Source: Nematostella vectensis
Lineage: Eukaryota; Cnidaria; Anthozoa; Actiniaria; Edwardsiidae
DNA: 64,000 nucleotides
Direction: 5' to 3'
Assembly: GCF_932526225.1 (NCBI RefSeq)
Contig: NC_064043.1
Span: 14,942,085 to 15,006,084 of the forward strand
The translations under genes were made by a program, and so were the position numbers. Below the pieces are notes generated by a model. The model saw only the letters and a program-made list of their open reading frames with translations. It was not told the DNA's origin and did no database searches. Shown here in pieces: positions 44,301-56,300 of the stretch (position 1 is the stretch's first letter; each line of letters starts with the position of its first letter).

Positions 44301-47300
44301 GGGGTCTTACTTGAGTTTGGTACTAAACGCGACAGTACTAGCAGTATCCTCGTCCTTAGCTACTTTAGGTAATCGCTTGGGGTCTTACTTGAGTTTGGTA
44401 CTAAACGCGACAGTACTAGCAGTATCCTCGTCTTTAGCTACTTTAGGCAATCGCTTGGGGTCTTACTTGAGTTTGGTACTAAACGCGACAGTACTAGCAG
44501 TATCCTCGTCCTTAGCTACTTTAGGTAATCGCTTGGGGTCTTACTTGAGTTTGGTACTAAACGCAACAGTACTAGCAGTATCCTCGTCCTTAGCTACTTT
44601 GGGTAATCGCTTGGGGTCTTACTTGAGTTTGGTACTAAACGCGACAGTACTAGCAGTATCCTCGTCTTTAGCTATTTTAGGCAATCGCTTGGGGTCTTAC
44701 TTGAGTTTGGTACTAAACGCGACAGTACTAGCAGTATCCTCGTCTTTAGGTAATCGCTTGGGGTCTTACTTGAGTTTGGTACTAAACGCGACAGTACTAG
44801 CAGTATCCTCGTCTTTAGGTAATCGCTTGGGGTCTTACTTGAGTTTGGTACTAAACGCGACAGTACTAGCAGTATCCTCGTCTTTAGCTACTTTAGGTAA
44901 TCGCTTGGGGTCTTACTTGAGTTTGGTACTAAACGCGACAGTACTAGCAGTATCCTCGTCTTTAGGTAATCGCTTGGGGTCTTACTTGAGTTTGGTACTA
45001 AACGCAACAGTACTAGCAGTATCCTCGTCCTTAGCTACTTTAGGCAATCGCTTGGGGTCTTACTTGAGTTTGGTACTAAACGCAACAGTACTAGCAGTAT
45101 CCTCGTCCTTAGCTACTTTAGGTAATCGCTTGGGGTCTTACTTGAGTTTGGTACTAAACGCAACAGTACTAGCAGTATCCTCGTCCTTAGCTACTTTGGG
45201 TAATCGCTTGGGGTCTTACTTGAGTTTGGTACTAAACGCGACAGTACTAGCAGTATCCTCGTCTTTAGCTATTTTAGGCAATCGCTTGGGGTCTTACTTG
45301 AGTTTGGTACTAAACGCGACAGTACTAGCAGTATCCTCGTCCTTAGCTACTTTAGGTAATCGCTTGGGGTCTTACTTGAGTTTGGTACTAAACGCAACAG
45401 TACTAGCAGTATCCTCGTCTTTAGGTAATCGCTTGGGGTCTTACTTGAGTTTGGTACTAAACGCGACAGTACTAGCAGTATCCTCGTCTTTAGCTACTTT
45501 AGGTAATCGCTTGGGGTCTTACTTGAGTTTGGTACTAAACGCGACAGTACTAGCAGTATCCTCGTCTTTAGCTACTTTAGGTAATCGCTTGGGGTCTTAC
45601 TTGAGTTTGGTACTAAACGCGACAGTACTAGCAGTATCCTCGTCTTTAGGTAATCGCTTGGGGTCTTACTTGAGTTTGGTACTAAACGCAACAGTACTAG
45701 CAGTATCCTCGTCTTTAGCTACTTTAGGTAATCGCTTGGGGTCTTACTTGAGTTTGGTACTAAACGCGACAGTACTAGCAGTATTCTCGTCTTTAGCTAC
45801 TTTAGGTAATCGCTTGGGGTCTTACTTGAGTTTGGTACTAAACGCAACAGTACTAGCAGTATCCCCGTCTTTAGCTACTTTAGGCAATCGCTTGGGGTCT
45901 TACATGAGTTTGGTACTAAACGCGACAGTACTAGCAGTATCCTCGTCTTTAGGTAATCGCTTGGGGTCTTACTTGAGTTTGGTACTAAACGCGACAGTAC
46001 TAGCAGTATCCTCGTCTTTAGGTAATCGCTTGGGGTCTTACTTGAGTTTGGTACTAAACGCGACAGTACTAGCAGTATCCTCGTCTTTCGGTAATCGCTT
46101 GGGGTCTTACTTGAGTTTGGTACTAAACGCGACGGTACTAGCAGTATCCTCGTCTTTAGCTACTTTAGGTAATCGCTTGGGGTCTTACTTGAGTTTGGTA
46201 CTAAACGCGACAGTACTAGCAGTATCCTCGTCTTTAGCTACTTTAGGCATTAGGCCAATCGCTTGCAGCACCGTCTTGAACGTCTCACGCTCATCTTGGA
46301 TCTGTTTGCCGCTTGTTGGAACGCTGACCATGTCACCGGCGAACAGATCGGTGCTTTGCTCTGATTTATCTGGTGACACTAACAAATAAGAGATAATCAA
46401 GATGACAACGCATAGAGATGAGAAGCCAGTTTTCAAATGGCATGTAAATTTGATGCATTTCTTGCGTGTTACGAAATGTTGTCCGTGCAAACAAAAGGCA
46501 AATGGTAAATGAAAGTTTTACTATCAAAAAGCGCTTATGGGTACAAGGCATTCATACGGATGAAGATGATATACTTAAAGCCATCAAACTGAAGTATCAA
46601 TATCCTTAGATATTCTGTAGAGTTTTAATGAGACCCACTGCACCAATCTGACCCGCCATTTTCCATGTACAATCCACCGTTTGCACCAATAGGCTTACAC
46701 GCTTACTCAACTGTACAGCTCAAGTGTACAAGATACTCAAAGACACAAAGTGTGATGCACCAATAGGCTTACACGCTTACTCAACTGTACAGCTCAAGTG
46801 TACAAGATACTCAAAGACACAAAGTGCTGATGCACCAATAGGCTTACACGCTTACTCAACTGTACAGCTCAAGTGTACAAGATACTCAAAGACACAAAGT
46901 GCTGATGCACCAATAGGCTTACACGCTTACTCAACTGTACAGCTCAAGTGTACAAGATACTCAAAGACACAAAGTGCTGATGCACCAATAGGCTTACACG
47001 CTTACTCAACTGTACAACTCAAGTGTACAAGATACTCAAAGACACAAAGTGTGATGCACCTATAGGCTTACACGCTTACTCAGCTGTATAACTCAAGTGT
47101 ACAAGCTTCTCAAAGCTACAAAGTCCTGATACTCTACCTGCAGCGTTAATCTGGGGCATTCTAGCAGCTGCTGCTTTGTTCTCGGTCGCAGTCCCACAAG
47201 TGGATGCTTGCTGCTTTCCCGCGCCTGATGTTGGGGTAGGAGTATTCGAGAGCCAGCTGTACAGACTCAGCTGCTTCTTATGTCCAGGTCTAAAGCCCTG

Positions 47301-50300
47301 GCCGCCATGGAAGGTCGCTGAGCGCTTGTTCCGAGGCAGGGTGTTGTCCTCGTCTGACTCGTCTGAGTCACTGTCTGCTGTTCTGTCGGCTTGTCGCAGG
47401 AGTGGCGTGCGCTGTCTGCTCGTGCTGGGAGAGGGTTCTAGGTGGACTGGGGTAATCGGCAGGGTGAATGCGCGGGGGGAGCGGGGAGGCTCACACGCGT
47501 CATCGTCTGCTGTGATAAAAATAAACAACTGCATCAAAAGAAACTAGGTTTGGCATAAGAAGTGTTATTAAAAACGAATATTTGGCATAGTCGACTACCA
47601 GTTTTTGGTGAACCATCTTCATTCTCTGGCTAACAAACACGACTATTTCGGTAGTTTGATTGATGGATTTCCTAAGAGATAATCATATTCAAGGACCACA
47701 GGTTCGTGGATTTTTTTAAGGACATCGGGTGCCAAATAACCTGTATAATATTCAATGGCAATCTTTGTTGTGCAGTTATTCTTGGGCCGTGCAAAGTGTC
47801 CGATAAATACGAAAGGTTAAACAAGCATTAAAATGAAGTCCATACGAGGAATTCTTTATCTCCTTATCATAATCTATTTTATTATAAAGTGGTTACATCT
47901 GCAATGTTCATTTCCAGTGGAGTTTGATCCCCAATAAAAACAGGCGAAACCCCTCCTTAAACCTTTGCAGACTAATATTCCATAAAAAAATAGTATTCAT
48001 AAAGCAAAGGACGTGAAACACATCCGTCAATTACAGATTCTAAGTGTTGTCGCACCTTCCTTGTCATTGGCTTGACTTGGCTTTACTGCTTGTACAGGTT
48101 CTACAACATCAGCCTTCGCTTGCACGTTTGCATCTTCGTGAATGGTGTCCAGGGTCTCTCGGCCATGCTCCTCCTTCATGAGTATGGCCCGGTCCCTCTC
48201 GGTCAAGACGCCACGCCCCACAACTCGGCGTTTAATGGAATGCGAGCCGTAGAATAGAATCTCGCCCTTCTCTGTGCCAGCCAGGAAGCATTTCCATTGT
48301 CGCGCAAGCGCGAATATACCCTGAGCAAGAAACACACGGTGTGAACACACGCAAATATGCCCTGAGCAAGAAACACACGGTGTGAACACACGCAAATATG
48401 CCCTGAGCAAGAAACACACGGTGTGAACACACGCAAATATGCCCTGAGCAAGAAACACACGGTGTGAACACACGCGAATATACCCTGAGCAAGAAACACA
48501 CGGTGTGAACACACGCAAATATGCCCTGAGCAAGAAACACACGGTGTGAACACACGCAAATATGCCCTGAGCAAGAAACACACGGTGTGAACACACGCAA
48601 ATATGCCCTGAGCAAGAAACACACGGTGTGAACACACGCGAATATACCCTGAGCAAGAAACACACGGTGTGAACACACGCGAATATGCCCTGAATAACAA
48701 ACACATGGTGTGAACACACGCGAATATAACTGAGCAAGAAACACACGGTGTGAACACACGCGAATATGCCCTGAATAACAAACACATGATGTGAACACAT
48801 GCGAATATACCCTGAGCAAGAAACACACGGTGTGAACACACGCAAATATGCCCTGAGCAAGAAACACACGGTGTGAACACACGCAAATATGCCCTGAATA
48901 ACAAACACATGGTGTGAACACACGCGAATATACCCTGAGCGACAAACACATGGCGTGAACACATGCAAATATACCCTGAGCGACAAGGAACTTGCGCGAA
49001 TATACCCTGAACAACAAACACATGGTGTGAACACACGCAAATATGCCCTGAATAACAAACACATGGTGTGAACATGCGCGAATTTGCCCTGATCAACAAG
49101 CACATGGCGTGAACACATGCAAATATGCCCTGAATAACAAACACATGGCGTGAACACACGCAAGTATACCCTGAGCGACAAACACACGGCATGAACATTA
49201 GCGCGAATATGCCCTGAACAACAAACACACGGTGTGAACATACATAAATATGCCCTGAACAAGAAACACATGGTGTGAACAAACATAAATATGCCCTGAG
49301 AAACAAACGCATGGTGTGAACACACATAAATATACCGTGAGGAACAAACACATGGTGTGAACACACATAAAATGCCCTGAACCAACACATGGTGTGAACA
49401 CACTTAAATATGCCCTGAGGAACAAACACACGGTGTGAACATACATAAATATGCCCTGAACAAGAAACACATGGTGTGAACAAACATAAATATGCCCTGA
49501 GAAACAAACGCATGGTGTGAACACACATAAATATACCGTGAGGAACAAACACATGGTGTGAACACACATAAAATGCCCTGAACCAACACATGGTGTGAAC
49601 AAACTTAAATATGCCCTGAGGAACAAACACATGGTGTGAACACACATAAATATACCCTGAACAACAAACACATGGTGTGAACATACATAAATATGCCCTG
49701 AACAAGAAACACATGGTGTGAACAAACATAAATATGCCCTGAGAAACAAACACATGGTGTGAACACACATAAATATACCGTGAGGAACAAACACATGGTG
49801 TGAACACATATAAAATGCCCTGAACCAACACATGGTGTGAACACACTTAAATATGCCCTGAGGAACAAACACATGGAGTGAACACACTTAAAAATACCGT
49901 GAGGAACAAACACATGGTGTGAACACACATAAAATGCCCTGAACCAACACATGGTGTAAACACACTTAAATATGCCCTGAGGAACAAACACATGGTGTGA
50001 ACACACATAAATATACCCTGAACAACAAACACATGGTGTGAACATACATAAATATGCCCTGAACAAGAAAGACATGGTGTGAACAAACATAAATATGCCC
50101 TGAGAAACAAACACATGGTGTGAACACACATAAATATACCGTGAGGAACAAAGACATGGTGTGAACACACATAAAATGCCCTGAACCAACACATGGTGTG
50201 AACACACTTAAATATGCCCTGAGGAACAAACACATGGTGTGAACACACTTAAATATACCGTGAGGAACAAACACATGGTGTGAACACACATAAAATGCCC

Positions 50301-53300
50301 TGAACCAACACATGGTGTGAACACACTTAAATATGCCCTGAGGAACAAACACATGGTGTGAACACACATAAATATGCCCTGAGAAACAAACGCATGGTGT
50401 GAACACACTTAAATATGCCCTGAGGAACAAACACATGGTGTGAACACACTTAAATATGCCCTGAACAACAAACACATGGTGTGATGCCTAGTACAACCCC
50501 TTTCATCTGCCTATGGATTTTAATTGGCGTATTTCGAGTTTTCACAGCGTTGGGTTCATAGGTAACACTTTTAGGTTAACGCTTTGGGGTACATAAATTA
50601 CATCTCATAACTCAAACAACATGGCGGCTCCGACATTATGGTAACCGCGCACAAAGCATTGTGGTACTATAAGCACAGGAGGCCCGCGCTTTATATGTAA
50701 CAGCATGTACCTTGCTGAGCTTGTCATTGGCAGGAATTCCTTCCTTGACAGCCAGCGCTGTACGGACCTTGATAAGCCTCGAGCCGATCAGTTGTCTGCG
50801 CAGTACGTAAATAAGCTGACTGGAATGGTCTTCTTGTAAGAATCGAGCTTTCTTGGTCGACAGATAATGGACGCCGTGCTACAGATGCAAAGAACAGGTT
50901 TCAAGGTTATGAATACAGCATGACTGGTTATTTGTTTTGAAAATATATTTTTTTTGGTTTGGCAAGTTTACTGCAAACAGAATCATAAGTTTACAATTAA
51001 CATCAAAGGTAGTCTATTTGATAAAATAAAAACGGAAGAAAAATGTCCACAATAACTGGAAAGTGCCTCTTTCTTCACATTCTTAGAGATACATCGCGTG
51101 TCCGACATTTTCTGAGAAAATAACTAAAAGAGTCCATTTCTTTACATTCTTAAGAATACATCACGTGTCCGACACGTGTGCGACATTTTCTGAGAAAATG
51201 ACCAGAAGAGTCCATTTGTTTACATTTTAAAGATACATTGCGTGTCCGACACGTGTCCGACATTTTCTGAGAAAATAACCAGAAGATCCCATTTCTTCAC
51301 ATTCTTAGAGATAAGCCCCGTGCAAACTGCGCCAGCACCGGACAGCATTGCTGGCGAATTCTTGCTCGACTTACCACAAGACAAAGGAAATGTCAGAAAG
51401 TCCATTTCCCATTTTGACATTTCCTTTGTCCTAAAGTCAGTCAATCGAAAATTCGCCAGTAGTTGCACGGGGCTATACATCACGTGTTCGACAAGTGTAC
51501 GACATTTTCTAAGAAAATAACCAGAAGAGCCCATTTCTTTACCTTCTTAGGGATACGCCCATGGTCAGGGAGAGCCTGTGACATTAGACACGCCACCACG
51601 CTCATGAGATGCCGGCTCCTGTTATCCGCCAGCGTGCGCACTTGTTCCTTCACCTCAAGCACGCGAGGCAGCCAAGCCATCGTGAATGGCACGAGAGTCG
51701 TTACCAGGTTGTTATAAAGGTGGTAGTTGGCTGGAATTGTCTTGAGTGGTGTGGGGCACGCCAGGTTGAACCAGATGCTGGATACATTGATTGTGATGTC
51801 TACACGACGTGCGAGCTCTGCATCCTGGGAAATATTTATCAATGGTAAGTTTCCCAAAGATGAAGGCTCCACTTAAAGCTTGTATATCCAGAGCTTTCGG
51901 GGCCAGGGTCTGAATTAGGTCGGCCCATAACATTAAACCTGCCTTGACTTTACTCCCTTTTTCCTCACTTGACATTTCGCAAAACATTTTATTGGTTAAC
52001 AAGCCTTCCCTTCTCTTTACTTCTTCTTCTTTTCTATACACTTCTCTCTTTTCAGCCCCTATCCCATTCGTAACTACCAAAGAAGGAATCACTAGTAGGC
52101 TTTTCACAAACTCTCTTAAGGTATCACTGAACCATCCTGGCCTTCTCCAATCGATTTCAATCTAGCTTTTCGTTAGACAAGAATTGCCTTTCTTTTCCAG
52201 TTGATACCTTTGGTTTGTTCGGCAGTCCTTCGTAGGGTATCTCCCCTGGTGCCACTTTACTTGGATCTTTTCTCGACTTTGTCTTAAGGAGTGGAACAGT
52301 GGCCTCTTCGTCCCTGTACGATCCTGAAGAACACAATTAGATTCAGTAAAACACCATATAAGAAGTAGGGTACAAAAAGGCCAAGGCACACTTGCAAGAC
52401 TAGAAATTTGATTGAGGAAATATCAGTGAAGCTAGGTTGCAACTTAATCTCAATGCGGACATGTTGCACCTACCATCACTTTCAATGTCGGACATGTTGC
52501 ACCTACCATCACTTTTAATGTCGGACATGTTGCACCTTCCATCACTTTCAATATCGGACATGTTGCACCTACCATCACTTTCAATGTCGGACATGTTGCA
52601 CCTACCATCACTTTTAATGTCGGACATGTTGCACCTTCCATCACTTTCAATATCGGACATGTTGCACCTACCATCACTTTCAATGTCGGACATGTTGCAC
52701 CTACCATCACTTTCAATGTCGGACATGTTGCACCTACCATCACTTTTAATGTCGGACATGTTACACCTACCATCACTTTCAATGTCGGACATGTTGCACC
52801 TACCATCACTTTCAATATCGGACATATTGCACCTACCATCACTCTCAATGTCGGACATGTTGCCGCTTGAACTTGATAAGAAGCTTAAGGTAGATGAGGT
52901 GAGGGAGCTGAGCCCACTCTCCACTGACTTGCGCTGGTCAGCGGGTAAGGCAGCCTCTATATCCAAGGATGGATTTTCACGCTGAAAGATGGGGTTACTA
53001 AAGCCATGAAACATTCCACCACCTGAAAGGTGAATAAAAGGCGTTCACTTCAGAGTGAGTAGGCCCTGGGCAGGCAGATCACCCAAGTATATTTTATATT
53101 ATGCAGAACAGTTATATGTAGAACAATCTAGGGGGGGAATAGGGGAGCATTTGTTACTCTCCGGTTTGAATTACATTTTTGGCCTTTGCAGATTCCAGTA
53201 AAATATAGAATTTTGATTTCCTAAGAACAAGCAAATCTTCCCTACAAAGATCTTTAAAGACGAGGGCAACAAAAGCATTGAAGTCCATCTCACCTTCACC

Positions 53301-56300
53301 TGATGTTACGTCCTCGTCTGTTGCTTGAGCTTTACGCTCGGCATCCCGATGCACAGATCGTCGGCGTCGGCGGATCTTGGGCATGATCTCTTGTCCATTT
53401 CCACACTCGCTACCTCCCTGAATGGATATGTTATCCATGCCGCATTCGAGCATCAGCAGGCTCAGACACGTGCCAGAGGGCAACTCTTCGCCGCTTGTCT
53501 CGTCAACGTACCCCTTCAGGTGTTCTCCATTTACATTGAACTTGGCCTTTGCCGCTGGTTCAGGGATAGCTGTGGTAACACTATTCTCCAGTTCTGCGTG
53601 GTCACAGAGCTTTCGCAGCTGGAACTGAACATGACTGCATTTGATGCTACCGATTGTCGATGTGTTCCGATGGATCACTTTCTTGGACGGTTGTTCATTC
53701 TTTGGGGGTTCAATCTCCACTACACATGACATCTTCTCCTTCTTGTCCTTCTTCTCGTTCTTCTCAGCACTTTCTCGCCGCTCCTTGCAGCCTTTGCAGT
53801 CTTTCCTCTCCCCACTCTCCTCAGTCTCCTCAGCGGCTGCTTTCTGCTCGGTCAGCACCTCAGAGGTTATACCGCTGATGCAACCTGCAAGCAGCGAAAT
53901 CGAGGGCACAGGTTCCCCTGTGGGTGTGCCTGGAAAGTTATTCTTGTCTTTGTGTGCTTCTATTTCCGGTATTGCGGCTTGTAAAAAACAGACGTTGATC
54001 TTAGAAGTGCTCATGTATAATACCGTTTGTTTGGACGGGTCTTCTTTCGGCGCTTCACTAGGTACAACGGAATTTGAGGGGTCTGCTAGGCGCCTGCGGT
54101 ACATGTGCTCAGCAGCGTCTGTACATTTGCCATGCACCAAATCTATTACTGTAGCAGGGTGCAGCATTCTATCTTGCCGCGTGACCGAAGATATGTATCT
54201 ATAGATAAAAGGGTTATTTTCAGACTATTTTGATTTTACCAATATAATGTATAATATATGACACTTTTTTAACATTTGTTAGATGCGATATGGCTCAACA
54301 CAACCGAAGATAATTCAAAAACTTTAATCAAATATTTTATTTTCACAAAAAACAAACAAAGAAATGCACTAGACAACGTTTTATGCGGTGGTTCGAGATG
54401 GACCGTTAAACTCTGAGATTTATGTGGTGGTTCGAGATCGACCGTTAAACTCGGAGTTTTATGTGGTGGTTCGAGATGGACCGTTCAACTCGGAATTTTA
54501 TGAGGTGATTCGATGGAGAAAGGTTGAAACCTATCAAACACGTGAAGAATTGTGGTTTACAAATCAATTCCATTGTTTCCTGTAGTCGCCATCCTTGTAT
54601 CGTTGAAGTCTATTAGGTGTTACCCCCTAAGTCCACCTAAATCTATTACTAAGAAAAGTATATCTAAATCACTTACCTTATGAACTCGTCACTGACCTTA
54701 ACAACTCTGATTCGTCACTGACCTTAGCAACTCTGATTCGTCACTGACCTTAGCAACTGATTCGTCACTGAGGTTAGCAACTCTGATTCGTCACTGACCT
54801 TAGCAACTCTGATCCGTCACTGATCTTAGCAACCCTGATTGATCACTGACCTTAGCAACTCTGATTCCTCATTGACCTTAGCAACTCTAAATCGTCACTG
54901 ACCTTAGCAACTTTAAATCGTCACTGACCTTTGTAACGCGTCCAGTAGCAAGGGTGACACCAGCATGTTTACTTCGCCGTCAAACCTCAACACCACCATG
55001 TTCTGCCTGGACAGTGATGCCCTTTTCGTCAGGGTACCGACAGGGGAGGTGTCAGTAGAGCTAGCGGACATCACGTCGCCCTCGTTCATGGCAGACTTCC
55101 AACGAGCTTTGCGCACCGAATCTTGCTCACTCTGGTCTATGACCTCGTTACTGTCAAAGCAAGGGGAGGCAGTATAACGTAGTTATTGTTCGTTTTAATA
55201 TATATGCTGGTAAAGCATTAACAATCACATGCGAGGGAGATTTATCATCAAGAGACCTTACAGGAAGTATTACCTGCCAGATGCGTTGCCTTTCTTCTCG
55301 TGCGTAGCCATGTCCAGCACAGTGTCATGGCTGACATACACAGACCCTGAGCTGGTGGAGCTAACATCTGCGTCGTCATCCGGGCTTTTTGGATCACGCT
55401 GGTTCCTATGGTAACGCTTCACAAGAAGTGGGAGCTCGAGCCTGCGGGCATTGCGATAATTGAACTGCGGTACGCCGGGCGGTGTAAAATTTTCATCAGA
55501 ATCGGTGGCCTAGACAGATGATGTGGTCATTTAGATATTTCAAAGCAATTTTGTTGGGAGTGGCCGTCTAACAGAAGTACATATGTATTTAGAGTATGTG
55601 TAATCAAGACATTTTAAAAAAAGTGTTGCCTTTTTCCACTATCCTTAAGACGTACTTATCCGAGGTGATGTGGCGTGTTCCAGTTAAAAGAGTTAACTTG
55701 TTTGTTTTGCACTACTGTATGCTAAAAATGTTATTCCGATCCGGCCTTGTGCCTCAGATCAAAGAGTTACCTTTAGATTTTGCACTAAGCTGAAGATGCG
55801 CTTGTCCGGCGCGATAGTCTGGGGCATGCTCCAGTTCAGACACTCAAGCTGCGAGAGATGCTGTGAGTAGCGGTGCACGAGGTGGGGACATGAGACAAGG
55901 AACCGCGACATGTACGTGGCCTCATCTTCGAACTGCATCAGGTCTCCCGGGAATTCCACAGCTGAGATGAACGACTCGGCAGATGCGGCCCTGTACAGCG
56001 GGTACCTAAACAGAAGATATGCGAAGAGTCACTCATAACTCAAGAGCTAGTCCATCGACGGAAGACCCGGAACGCTAGAGTGCTTGGAAAGGGGAACTCA
56101 TAACCTGTGCCAGCAAAGCGAGGGTGGAAAGCTGACAAAGGTATTCAAGCGAGATATCAGGCACATTGCTTGAATACCTGACAATAGGCATTCAACCAAG
56201 GGATAAGACACCCCATATGGAAAGCCCGTCCTGTTAGCGTTAACCTACCCTTCACTGTTGTTGGTCTCATCGAGCAAGCTGCCACAGGAATAGAACGATC

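Larger units (their letters stand above)
30080..46188 (-). repeat. Giant array: about 200 copies of exon w18 3' end plus 5' splice site
   Basis: Units of 78 bp and 69 bp (the short form lacks GCTACTTTA). On the minus strand each unit reads AAAGACGAGGATACTGCTAG then GTACCAAACTCAA|GTAAGACCCC, the last codons of exon w18 with its donor. Units are stop-free on the plus strand, which yields spurious ORFs of 1,436, 1,831, 1,043 and 1,065 codons. Two LINE copies lie inside. Blocks recur with the same variant order (36.2-37.9 kb versus 40.7-42.4 kb), so the array grew by multi-kilobase duplication. Confidence 0.96.

Noticed and set aside
46560-46690. Possible small exon (minus strand, TVDCTWKMAGQIGAVGLIKT)
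   Set aside because: No acceptable acceptor in the right phase was found; w17 to w18 already match in phase.
48027-49846. 458- and 547-codon Cys-rich minus-strand ORFs
   Set aside because: Read-through of the 41-bp acceptor array; only the exon w16 part (48056-48320) is supported as coding.
52982-52992. Internal acceptor CATCTTTCAG before RENPSL in exon w12
   Set aside because: It would start in phase 0 while exon w11 ends in phase 1; the upstream acceptor at 53023 fits the phase and adds GGMFHGFSNPIFQ.
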